Assembly: GCF_024763615.1 (NCBI RefSeq)
Contig: NC_077222.1
Location: 16,120,001 to 16,184,000 of the forward strand
Length of the DNA stretch: 64,000 bases
Origin: Phlebotomus papatasi
Lineage: Eukaryota > Arthropoda > Insecta > Diptera > Psychodidae
Direction of reading: 5' to 3'
The translations under genes were made by a program, and so were the position numbers. Positions 21,197-33,500 of the stretch are shown in pieces (position 1 is the first letter of the stretch; each line of letters begins with the position of its first letter). The notes under the pieces are model-generated. The model was not told the origin of the DNA, did not search any database, and worked only from the letters and a program-made list of their open reading frames with translations.

Positions 21197-22727
21197 CGGT
21201 CTTTGGACTAGAGGTTTAACTCAGTTCCCGAAGGTGTTAAAATCCTAAAAAGCAACCAATTTTATTGGGTTTTCAGAATCTAATATATAGTTTTCTTTTA
21301 ACAATCAAATCCTTAGTTAAATCTTTCCAAGGAACCTTTACTGATAAGAAAATATAGCGGTTAAGCCGTAAGACTACGCCTTAAGTCTGAGCGATCTCAA
21401 TAATTTTAGAAATGTCTCAGCCTCTATTGCATGATTCGTGGAGACCCTTTGTAAACTGTGATAACCCATAAGAAACAGTAGAGGACTTGGAGAACCACAA
21501 GAAACGCTGGATAGGTTTAAACGAGCCCATGAGGAACCTAGAACTGCACGGATGACCTGAAGAACGGGTGAAGAACCAAAGGAATGCTTGAAAGCCCAGA
21601 GGAACGCACTACGCATCAGAGGAATGCACCGGGAACCTGAGAAATGGACGAAAGCCCAAAGAACGCATTCAGAATCCCTAATTGACCCCAGTCCACATGT
21701 CCTTCTCTTCTGACGCTGTAGACCGAACTGTCTCTCTCATATCTGTAAATCACAAATACGGCATGAAGATCCAAGAAGAAAATGATACTGCAGCGAGTTT
21801 AGATTGGAACATCATTTAGGTTGGAAGGACTATGAACGAATTAGTTCTCTTTGATCAACCACAGTAGTAGCCACAGTACCTCTTACATTCAGAATCTCTA
21901 ACTGACCCTAGTCCACAAGTCCTTTTTTTCTGACGTTGTAGACCGAACTGACTCAGTTCTGTAAATCATAAATTCGGCGTTAAGATCCAAGAAGGAAATG
22001 ATACTGCAGCGAGTTTAGAAAGGGTAAAAAAAGGGATTTGAATATTAATTAGAATATTATACCGTATATGAGAAAACGTTTAGACTAGAGTTAACCCGTT
22101 CCTCGGGACCGGGACTTCTAGTTACGAGTGTAAATTTATTTCCAATAAATTGTACACGTTTACAAAAATCCTGACCGTTATAAACGTTATTCAAATCCAT
22201 TCCGGGGCCGCTTTTAAGCCACTGCGGTATCATTGCCTTCAGGGTCTTTGTCACTGCACCTCTAAGTTGGAAGGCCTAGAAAGTTAGTCCGGTTTAGAAC
22301 GTCAAAGAAAGACACGTGGACTTGAGTCTCTCTGAGGAATCTGGCTGGGTGCTAAAGGGTGTGGCGACTAGTTGCTTCAAGAGAACCTATTCCCTCTCAA
22401 TCCTACCAACCTAAGAATCCGACCGGTAGTTTACATGAGATAGAGGATCATTTTATTTCTAATGACATGACTATAGCTTCACTCTTTATCCGTATTATCA
22501 GTAACAGATAATCGAAGACGCAAAGACCTTTTGAAACACCTGACTACTTCATTTATATGCGTTATACGGGCTTCAGACCAAAGGCTTAGCCACATGGCTT
22601 AACTGCTCTAATTCCTTATCAAACACATTTTTTTTGGAAAATTTAACTTAGGATTAGATTGTTAAGGAATCGTTTTTTAGGAATTAGAGACTTTCGGGAA
22701 CGGGCTAAACCTCTAGTCTAAAGACCG
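21197..22727. mobile_element. 1.5-kb terminal-inverted-repeat element
   Basis: The left end CGGTCTTTGGACTAGAGGTT is matched inverted at 22692-22727 (CTAAACCTCTAGTCTAAAGA then CCG), including the GTTCCCGAA part. An internal partial copy of the end lies near 22070-22115. Inside is a 140-bp direct repeat. No transposase was recognised, so it looks non-autonomous. Confidence 0.65.
21666..22022. repeat. Direct repeat of about 140 bp, two copies 219 bp apart
   Basis: CATTCAGAATCCCTAATTGA at 21666 recurs as CATTCAGAATCTCTAACTGA near 21887. Both are followed by TGTAGACCGAACTG, AAGATCCAAGAA and ATGATACTGCAGCGAGTTTA. Confidence 0.8.
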
Positions 22728-23954
22728 GTTTACTCACAAAATTATAAAATAATAAAATAAAGATTTCTTCTACCATATAAAACAATCTTAAAGAATACTT
22801 AACTCTTCTGGTAGCTATACTTATCACTCCCAGCACAGACCTTAAAACCAAATAAACTATTGCCAAATACCTAACTTTTTATTCCCCATTTGGTTGTTTT
22901 TTTAACGATATCAACGCTACCAACGGAAAACTTGCAAATCTCTATTGTTATGAAGACTTATACATCATTATGAAAATGACGACTTTGTGAATTTCCAGCA
23001 TATTTTCCACACAACCCTGAGAATTCTAAAAAGTAGAGTAATGGAAAATGCTTTCTGATATTGCTACAATTTTTTCCAGTATGGCATTTGTTGGAAGGAA
23101 ATTGACATTTTCCTCCTTTGGCAAAACGATAAATTTGTCTCATTCTATTTAGAGAAAAATATCGTGCAAGAGCGGACTCCCTGACGTGAAGAAACTCCCA
23201 TGGGAATGTATTGTAAATCACAGTCGTTCCAATAGAATTTCCATCTTGCCAATTTTTTCCTGTTTCTTCCACCAGATACACTCCCCCGCAAATGGATGGA
23301 GAAACCAGAGAATAATTCCTTCTAATGGGATTCCCCTTTCTCTGTTTTTTTTTCGAGGAGAGGTGAAAAAAATCCATTCGCTTCGCTGTGTTAATTTTCA
23401 CTGAGTTTTCTTGGCGCATTCAATTGTCGCTCAAATGAAAAATTCGATTCAATTTCGTGGGAATTTTCTTGAGGGGGTCCTATTCCTTGGGAAAAGGAGT
23501 ATGAGAAGTCACATGGGAAAGTGAATGAATTGCATTGTCACCGGTTGGCAATAAAGTTGGGTGGCTGGTTTGAAAGCAAACAAATTGAGTAGATATTGCA
23601 TTCCACCTCGAGGTTATTGCTCCTTCTTATTTTTCTTACATAGTAACATGGTTTTCCTCATGGGAACACCATTCCCGAAGATTGATAAGGGAAGAAAGTG
23701 GCAGGAAAATAGGGAAAAATTAATTATGGCAATGTACTTAAAGGTTTCCCGGGTTATTGATTCTTTAAGCTCAAAGTGTCCTGAAAATTCCATAGGCACT
23801 CACGACATTGCTGATTTATTCTCCCCCGGAAAATTAAACAGCTGAGTAAACAGCTGGTTGGTACCCAGGAAACCGTGACCATGGAGACTTTGACTCACAC
23901 AACAAACAGTCTCCTGACCAAAAGTGTTTTAAATTGACGCACTCATTTGGAAAA
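22728..23954. other. Upstream region of btv
   Basis: About 1.2 kb before the dynein start. It has less repeat than its surroundings. It includes a 153-codon minus-strand frame (22958-23419) and a 94-codon plus-strand frame (23561-23845), neither recognised. Promoter elements were not identified. Confidence 0.5.
22958..23419 (-). CDS. Unrecognised open reading frame, 153 codons
   Basis: It starts with ATG, has an N-terminal Lys-rich stretch and several Cys residues (ICGGVYL, KCQF, KCHTGKNCSN), and no signal peptide or family motif that I recognise. Chance frames of similar length occur elsewhere in this AT-rich window, so it may be spurious. It lies head to head with btv, about 0.5 kb upstream. 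Confidence 0.12.
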   Translation of the reverse strand: MRQENSVKINTAKRMDFFHLSSKKKQRKGNPIRRNYSLVSPSICGGVYLVEETGKNWQDGNSIGTTVIYNTFPWEFLHVRESALARYFSLNRMRQIYRFAKGGKCQFPSNKCHTGKNCSNIRKHFPLLYFLEFSGLCGKYAGNSQSRHFHNDV

Positions 23955-24557
23955 ATGGAGAGGATTCGCTTCATACTCAGCACTTCAGGTAATACCTCAT
24001 CTGAAAATCTCAACTTCAGGAAACCCCTTAAGATACCTTTCCTTCCCAGCTGACTTTTTCAACGCAAATCAGTCTAGTGATGATAGTACAGTTCGAGCTT
24101 TCTTCGAGAGTGAAGAAATCACTCTTCTGGCTGCCACGGCTTTGGACAAGACGATAGCATTTCATCATAGAATCCCTCAAGATTGCGACAACTGCTTACT
24201 CTACTACAAGATTCCTAAACTCAACAAGAATCGCGAGGAAAACCCAGAAAACGCCTCAATTGGTCTACTCTCCCTCGAAGGAGGAATGGTCAAGTCTATC
24301 TACAATTCCGTGTCCAGAATCTTCTCCCCAAATGTTTCTCAAAGATCTCTATACACGCCAGAAATTGCCAATATCATTGACAACCTTCAAACAACCCTTG
24401 GTTCGACATTAGGCTTTCCCGAGTCCGGAATAGTGACCCTTCATGACGAAGTCAACTATTGGCAACAGAAATCTACGCAATCATCAACCAAATCTGACAG
24501 AGACAAAGCCAAATCTTTCGCAAATCTCTTGGAAAAATTGGACACAGAAATAAGAAG
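23955..24557 (+). CDS. btv: btv exons 1-2: N-terminus of the stem
   Basis: Exon 1 is only 34 nt (23955-23988), followed by a 31-nt gap in the frame (GTAATACC..CTTCAG) and then exon 2 (24020-24557). Without removing the 31 nt the frame closes soon after, and the exon 2 frame has no ATG before an upstream TGA at 23935. Exon 2 aligns in character with the DYNC2H1 N-terminus (..GGMVKSIYNSVSRIFSP.., ..DEVNYWQQK..). Its donor is AAG/GTCAGA, slightly off consensus, and it joins GGAGGAC at 24615 in phase. Confidence 0.85.
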
Positions 24558-27500
24558 GTCAGAAAACCTAATATAAAAGTTTAATAGTTATCCTTCAGTT
24601 CACTTCTTTTATAGGGAGGACGTTCGTTCCTTGAGTAATCTCGAAGAATTCTTGGACAACGCTCATACAACCCTCGATGAAGTCTGGCGCCTTCCTGGCC
24701 ATTTCCCCCAAAATCGCATGTCAGACGTAATGGATGTGATATGCTTCAGCGTTCTGGAGATATGCATTGAAAATCTCAATGGGGAAGACGTCTGGAGTCT
24801 AGACAACCTACACGTGAATACAGCATTCGCGCACATTGGCGAAATTGCAGACAATTGGATCCAGATCTGCGACTCTCTGACTCGTCTTTTTTGGCCCAAC
24901 TATGCCCAACATCCCTGGCTAGGAGAAGCTCATATCCCTCGTCAGGCTCAAGCTTTCAAATCGCGCTTGGAAGAAGTCAAGAACATCAAAAATCTCTACA
25001 GACAAATCTCCTCCCTATTCAGTGACAACTCCCACTTGATCGATTCAGTCAACAGGATTTTCCAACCATTTAGAAGAGTCAACATCTTAGATATCCAACC
25101 ACTTGGAGAAAAACGTTGGCGTTCAGCCTTGGTTCAGTTTGAAAAGATCCTCGAACCAATTGATGAAAAGATCGCCAATGTCCTGAAAGGAAAGCTTCAT
25201 CGGCATCTGGACAACCCACGTCAAGTGGTTTATATCTTCTCAAAATTCGACATAATCTCAACACGTCCAATGGTTTTGGAGCTTCTAACAGCAGAGAGGG
25301 AGCATTTTCTGCAATCCCTTCAGCTACTTATCAAGGATCTCAGAGTAGCTCTAAGCCAAAGCGGAGATTCGGTCAACGAAAACAGTCACATCTCTCCAAT
25401 TTGCTGGGAATGCCGTTGGCTTCGAGTGGTTGAGCATCAAATCGATGAGATCAACAAAATCTCACACGTGGTCGCAAATCAAGAAAACCACGCGAGTGTC
25501 TTCAAAGAATTGTCTGACTTGAAGGCAGAAACTCTGAATCTTCTGAAAGTTAACTTTGATTCTTGGTGTGATCAGTCGCTAGCAGCTGTTAAAAGTGGCG
25601 AACTAACCCTCAAAGATGACAGATCTGTTGTGGAATTCGAAAAGAGTGGACGACAACTCATGAGAGTAACCTTCAATCCTAAACTAATCTCATTCTGCTA
25701 CGATGTTCGCGAATTCGAACGTCAGGGTTACAAAATCCCCCTAGAACTCAGAGATTCTGCATCACATGCTGTCAAGTTCATGTCCTACGCCAGGTTGTTG
25801 CAGCAAGTAGCTACATTTCACAACACCATTGGCGACAGGATGATTCCTTGCCAGAGACCAATAATGCTGAAGAACGCTGTTGAACTATCCAATCTCGTTC
25901 GAAGTGAATCCGTTGCATGGAACGACGAAGAATCCGTAAAGAGATACATTGGGGTACTTCAAACAGCTGTTCAGAAGCTATCAAAAGACAATGCCATACT
26001 AGCTGGATACCATGAGCAAGCAAAGCGAATCATAGTCAAGCTTATGTCAACAGATCTTCAACGTCAAGCTCAGATTTGGAAGGATGAGATGCGACATCTC
26101 AGAGACTTGATTGCACAAATTGAAAGTCAGGGCTATACAAATCTTGATGCCTTTAAGCTTCACCTTGATCATCAACTATACAAAGTCTTGGAGTATCAGT
26201 ACGTATCCGGTATACTCAATCTCAATAACAAACTTCCTGATATCTACATTGACATCGTGTTCAGACAGCAACAACTTCAATTTCGACCTCCTCTTGAAGA
26301 AATCCGAGCAAAATACTTTCTTCAACTGAGAAAGTTCATTGAGCGTCCACTAAACTTTCGAGGACTCTCAGAACGTAGCGTTGAGCTCTTTAAGATAATG
26401 GTCGAACGCAATAGACACTACTTCGGTCAACTCTACAGAAAAGCCGAAGATCTCTTCGAAAACCTTCAACGTCATCGTGATTCCTGGTTTTCCTGGGTGG
26501 CTCTTGGATGTGTCGATCTCGATGAACTATGCAAAATTCATCTATCGACTTGGCAGGATTGGGATAGAAACTTCCGCTCTTGCAAACAATTCAGTCAGCA
26601 AGTGGCTAAGATCCAGAATTCTGAAGAACGAATTGACTGCATCGTTATTAATCTCTCTCCACTGAGGTCCGATATTGAGTTCATTAGCCGGAGGTATTGG
26701 GAAGCCTTGACCAACAGTCTCAGATCTTCAATTCTAGACGACATATCAACGTTGGAAGATTTCTTGAAGACATCCCTTCAAGTGCTTCAGAATATCCCTA
26801 TGGACGAGAATGGTATTTCGGAAGCAGGAGCGAAATACGAAAAGATCACCAGTGAGCTACCTAAAATGACTGAACTCATAAAGTCCGTGCAAGGTAAAGA
26901 CACTTGCCTTGCTGGATGGTGCAAAGAGAGAGTTACTTCTTTAGCGAATATCCTGGTTGGCTGGGATCAGCTTCAGCCTTTAATTGACAATCACCACACG
27001 GTTCTTCAGCATCAAATTGACATAATGAAAGATCACCTAACGGGGCAGATTGAGAATCTCGCAGAAGAAGCTGAGAAATTCTTAATTCGTTGGGAAGCTA
27101 CTCTTGCCGAAATGGAAGCTAACGAGAAAGCTGATCTTGGTGTTTTCCGAGAGCGTCAACAGCAATGGAAATCTCTGAAGGAGAAAAAGGAACAGCTGGA
27201 AGCCAACTGCGAAAAGTTCAACGTTCCCCTTCCGACCAAAGTCGAGGAATCTTTCAAGAAGGTTCAACAAGATGTCACGAAGCTTGGAAAGCAATGGGAA
27301 CACTTTGAAAAATTCACACGAGAATTTGATGAAATTGGAGCTGAAGAGTGGACTGTTTATCGCAGGAGACCCTATATCCTTACAGACTTACTGACCAAAT
27401 GGAAAAACGACCAGTCAATTCCAGTAACTTCAGCAACAACGAGAATCCATCAGATGATAGAAATGTGTCAGAATATTGTACCGGTACTTCAGAGCCTACA

Positions 27501-30500
27501 ATCAGACGCTCTAACTGAAAAACATTGGGCCAGGATCTTTCATCTCCTTGGAAAATCGCCAAAACCTACGCATGACATTCTCCTCAAGGATATTCTGAGT
27601 TCTGGAGAAAGTCTATCTCAACAGACCACAGAGATTCAATCTATTGTCCGACAAGCATCTTCGGAGCAAATTGTTCGGCAAGCTTTGACAGAGCTAGAAC
27701 AATGGGGAGTAACTGCATCTCTGAAACTGACACCCCATAAGGATTCCAAGGGACAGGATGTATCTTTGATCAGAGATTTCCAAGAGATCCTCAATAAAAT
27801 CGGTGACAACCAATGCCTCTTGCAATCTGCAAAAAATTCAGCAGCCTTTGAAGCATTTTCTGACCAAGCTGAAATCTGGGAAGGACGTTTAGCATCACTG
27901 GATCGAATCCTTACAAGCTTAAGTCAGATACAAAGAAAGTGGATCTACCTGGAACCTATTTTCAGTTGTGGTACCCTTCGAAGTGAAGAACTCGTCTTCT
28001 CACGGATTGACAAAGATTTTCGTTACATTATGCGCGAGATTGTGCAAGATCCTAGGGCCTTGAGTGTATCAAAAATACCTAACATCCTCAACGTGATTGA
28101 ATCCTTAGAAAATCAATTGTCTCGCTGCCAAAATACTCTGACAGCATACATCACTAGCAAGAGGAACGCTTTCCCGAGGTTCTACTTTCTCGGGGATGAT
28201 GATCTACTTGAGATTCTTGGACAAGCTTCTAAGGAAGCGATATTGCAAAAGCACATAAAGAAACTTTTTCCAGGAGTTCATCGCTTGGGTATATCAACCC
28301 GCGATGGAGAACTCCTCATCGAAAGTATTCACAGCGCTGAAGGAGATTCTGTTCGACTGAGAAATATCATCCATATAACCGGATCTGTTGAAGAATGGCT
28401 CAATCAACTTGTGATTGAAATTAAGTTTACCCTTAGAGAACTTGTTCGAAAATGCGTTGAAATCAAGGATTTCACTGAAGAGCATATCCAGGAATTTCCT
28501 ATACAAGTTCTGACTCTGGCAAGGGCCATCTCGTTCACTCGATTAACTGACAAAGCCATAACTTCAATGACTATTGGCAATCTTCTAAAATCCACTCGCT
28601 CAGACATTGAGAGATTCACAGCAATGGCAGCTACAACACAATCAACTCTTACTCAATTAAAGATTCGATCTCTTCTAGTGGATCTTGTACATCATGCTAC
28701 GATTCTTGAAGATCTTCAGAAAAACAATGTAACCAACATACAGGATTGGTTATGGTTGCAGCAACTGAAGTTCTATATCGATAAGAACTCAGCTACAGCT
28801 ACAGCCAGGATGGTTTACACAGAATTCGAATACTCGTATGAGTTTCTTGGAAATCCCAGTAAACTCGTCAACACTTCCCTAACTCATAGGTGCTATCTAA
28901 CCCTAACTCAATCTATGCATCTAGGCTTAGGAGGAAATCCATTCGGACCAGCAGGAACAGGAAAAACTGAATGCGTTAAAGCCCTTGGAGCTATGCTAGG
29001 TCGCCTAGTACTCGTATTCAACTGCAACGAAAATGTGGATAGTGCAGCAATAGGGCTTATTCTTTCGGGATTGGCAAGATGTGGAGCATTTGGCTGTTTC
29101 GATGAGTTCAATCGTCTTCAAGAGGCAACTCTCTCAGCCATATCAATGCAAATTCAACCACTACAGCAAGCGCTTAAAGAGAAACGAGACACTGTGACAA
29201 TTTTGGATGAACCGGTAGATTACATCTTGTCCCTATCTTAGTAAAAGAGTTCCTGATAACTTCAATCATTTCAGATTCCTCTAAATCCGCACTGTGGAAT
29301 TTTTGTAACACTCAACCCTGCTGGCGAAGAGTACGGAGGACGACAGAAACTTCCAGCCAACATTCAGAGCCTATTCCGGCCTATAGTAATGCAGGAACCT
29401 AAACCAAAAGAAGTAAGTTCAATGATCCTTGCGGAACCTAAATCTTAAAGTATTTTTCTTACAGATCGCAAGGGTTCTGCTCTTTGTCGAAGGATTTGAG
29501 AACGCCGATGAAATTGGGGAACGAATGGTGGAACTCTTTACACTAGCTAAAAAGATCCTATCTCCTCAACGACACTACGACTGGGGCCTTAGGGAACTAA
29601 AAACTGTGCTAACTGCTTGTGGAAAATCTTTGCGAGAGAGGAGATCTTCAACTCTAACGGTTCAGGAAGAAATGGAAATAGCTGTCAACGCCGTAAGGTC
29701 CAATACCATGTCGAAGCTAACTTTAGAGGATTGTAGGCTCTTCGATGGTTTAATTGAGGACGTCTTTCCTGGAATTGGAGTAACGGACTTCAGAGAAAAG
29801 AACCTACAAAATGCACTTGAGGAAAGTTTCAAAAGCTCCGGATTAGTTCACAATGAAAGGCAAATTGAAAAGTGTCTTGAACTCCAGGAGCAGTTGTCAA
29901 AGCGAATGGGCGTTGTAGTTGTTGGACCTCCAGGTTCTGGGAAAACAACCTTGATCACAGTCCTTAAGCAAGCTCTAATGAGCCTTGGAAAAGTCATTCG
30001 CACGTACACTATCGCTCCGAAGAGTATGAGTCGAAAGCAACTACTAGGTCACCTAGATCCTGACACTAGACAGTGGAACGATGGTGTCCTTACTACAACA
30101 GCAGTAGCCGTTAACGCTGAAGATGCTTCAATTCAGTCTTGGATCATTTGCGATGGTGATGTTGATCCAGAATGGATTGAAGCTCTTAATTCTGTGTTGG
30201 ATGACAACAAACTCCTAACCTTGCCTTCTGGATGGAGAATACAATTCGGGAACAACGTAAACTTTGTCTTTGAAACCCATGATCTCAGTCACGCTTCGCC
30301 AGCTACAATCTCTCGTATGGGAATCATTAACCTAAGTACTAGAGATCTTCCTGGAAATCTACTGCTTGATTCCTGGCTCCAACGTCAATCAAATGCTGAG
30401 ACCCTAAAGCGCTTCTTAGACCAATATTTAAGACGAGCTATGTCTTGGATCGAAAAGAATGTATCCCGTCCCGTTGAAACAGTTTCCAACAACATGATCC

Positions 30501-33500
30501 TTTGTGCACTTCAAGCTATTACAGATACAGCCAGCAAAGACGAGTTCTGCGTGGAAATGGTTCAAGGATTAGGAGCTTCTTTAACAATTGAAGACAGGAA
30601 GAAATTTTCTCAGCAGATTTTTGAATGGGCAGATATCTATCTAGCTAATCGAGCTGAGGCTGAACTCGTAAATTACAACTCATTCAGGGATGCTATAGAA
30701 ATCCATGAACTAGAAGTATCGGCAGGACATACAGCTGATAAATCCCTAATTAAAACCCCAATTGCTAAAGCGAATATGGATGTCTTGAGGAATTTCTTAA
30801 AAGGAGACTCAAGAGCTCCGTTCTTAATAGTTGGCCCAGCAGGATGCGGTAAGACTTTGCTTTTGGAGACAACGGTGATGGAGTTTCCTGGTTACCAGCT
30901 TGTTACAATCAATTGCAGTGCACAATTATCTGTAAGCTACATCCTTTACGTACTCAAGCAGCATTTCCTCGTGATTTCTGGTATTCGAGGACGGGAGTAC
31001 AAGCCTAAATACAACAGAATCGTTGTATACTTCCGTAACATACATTTGTGTCCTGTAGATGAGTGGGGAACGTCAGAAGTTGTTGAACTTCTTCTACAAC
31101 TAATCCAGCGTAGTGGTTTCTATGCTGATACTTTGGAATGGATTAGTGTTACGGGACTACAAGTTTGCGGATCTTTTTCAAGCACTTTCAAATCATCTCT
31201 TTCGCAGAGATTCCTCTCCGTTACTCGGTTTTTGGTTACGGATTATCCAAGCGAGAAAGATATGAGTCTCATTGTAGAGAATCAGTTCGCGCCGATTTTC
31301 GCACGCTTCAAAACATCACGAATAAGAATGGAGAAAATTGCCGAATCAATTATTGCGATCTATCAGGAAATGAAAACTACCTTTACAATTGATCAACACA
31401 GTCACTATGTATTTACTCCAAAGATGATTACCAGACTTCTGCTAAATCTTTCGTACTACCCTGCTGATAATCTCCCTGAAGCGCTTCACCACGAAGCTTC
31501 CCGAATGCTTCGAGATCGCTTGACTTCGAATGAAGAAATCATTCAATTTGACGAGATCTTTTCTTCAGCCACAAGGCAGTTCTATTCTTCGTCCTCCAAA
31601 ATGGTTTATTTCGTTCCTTCATCAACTAAAACAACCCAACTCCATAGTGTTCCTGATGAAGAATTCTTGGACAGAGTTCAGAGATCTGTTGGAGTTTGTA
31701 ATACGGAACACATTGCCATCGATACGCCAATGACCAATCAACTTCTTACAACAGTTGCAGCAATTTGCCGAGTGATCTCTCGATCCGAGACTCACATGGT
31801 CATCGCAGGCCTATCAGGATCTGGACGAAGGGAATGCGTATACATAGCAGGGGTACTTCTTCAAACGAAGATTTACACCTTACAACCTTCTTCGAATTAT
31901 TCAATGCCAGATTTCTTAAATGATTTGAAGATAGCGATGCAAAGTGCAGCTCTTGAGGATCAAAACACTATTCTCTTAATTGATCACACTTGGATAGAGT
32001 TCCTTCCAACAATTCTCGAACCTATAGAAGCCCTTCTTGAGGGCAGTGAAGTTCCAGATATCTTTGGTGATGATCTCGAAACGATAGCCAATCCACTGAG
32101 GAACGCTGCTCAACTGGAAGGCTACCAGGAATCCCTAGCTTCGTACTTCTTGAAAAGAGTTGGGCAAAATCTTCACTTGATTATCACCCTGGAGAGTTCG
32201 TCTCCAAACATAGAAGAACTCTTCACAAAATACCCTTCTCTGTATCGGAACACTGAAATATTTTTCGTGCATCCTCTTTCCTCAGGAGATCTGGATCTTT
32301 TCTCAAGAAATTTCCCAGAATCACTTGAGAATTTCAAAGAATTCCCTGTTCCCAAATACTTTACAGATGTGATAGCTACGAGTGGGAAGTGGACACAGTC
32401 TCCACAGAGAATGAAGCAACTAATCATAGGATACAAGAAGATCTCATCTTCATGGTCAAAGAAGATCTCAGAAAGGATGGAAAATCTCAAGGCTGGTGTT
32501 GAAAAACTATCAGAAGCCTACAGTGTGGTTGCTTCTCTCAAAAACGAAGCCACTCAGCAAGAAGAAGCAGTGACAGAGAAGAGAAGACTAGCAGCAGAAT
32601 CGCTGGAGATGATTTCTGCCACGATGCGATCAGCAAATGATCAACGAACGGATCTTTTGGAGTTGAAGAAGAAGACTGAGGAAAGCAGTCGAGCTTTGGT
32701 TGAACGTAAGAAAGCAATTGAATTGGAACTGAAGGAAGTTGAGCCGTTGCTGAAGGAAGCCATTGCTGCTGTTGGTCAAATCAAGACAGAAGCTCTGTCT
32801 GAGATTCGTTCTCTTCGAGCTCCTCCGGAAACTATCAGAGATATTCTAGAGGGTGTTCTTCGATTAATGGGAATTCGTGATACGTCATGGAATAGCATGA
32901 AGACTTTCTTGGCTAAGCGAGGCGTTAAGGAGGACATAAGATCTCTTGATCCGGCAAGGATATCACCGGAAAATTACCAAGCGGTTGAGAAACTCCTCGT
33001 CACAAAGGCCGATTCGTTCGATATGAAGAACGCAAAGAGAGCCTCAGCTGCTGCAGCACCTTTAGCTTCCTGGGTCATTGCGAATGTTCAGTACGCTAAA
33101 GTAGTGCAGAGTATCAAACCGCTGGAACGGGAACAGAATCAACTGAAGCAGAATCTCGATGAAGCAGAAACTCAAATGAAGTCTCTAATGTCTGGACTCG
33201 ATGATGTTGATTCCCGAGTTAAGGAACTCTCCAATCAGCTCAATATCTACACACAAGAGGCTGCTGTGCTCGAGATAAAGCTAAATGACGTCCGTAGTAC
33301 CCTAACTTCAGCAGAGACCTTGGTGGACAAGCTCAGTTCGGAGTATCAAAGCTGGAGCGATCAGATGCAAAACCTCCAAAATGAATTAGATTCTCTAGCC
33401 ATGAAGGCTTTCCTTGTGAGTCTCTGTATCAATTTCCTGAGTCATCTAACTCTCGAGGACAGATCGTACTGTCTCAAAACAATTATCCAGGCAACTGACC

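Noticed and set aside
24663..24899. Minus-strand frames across btv exons
   Set aside because: Shadows of the coding frame; the sense strand has full dynein homology.
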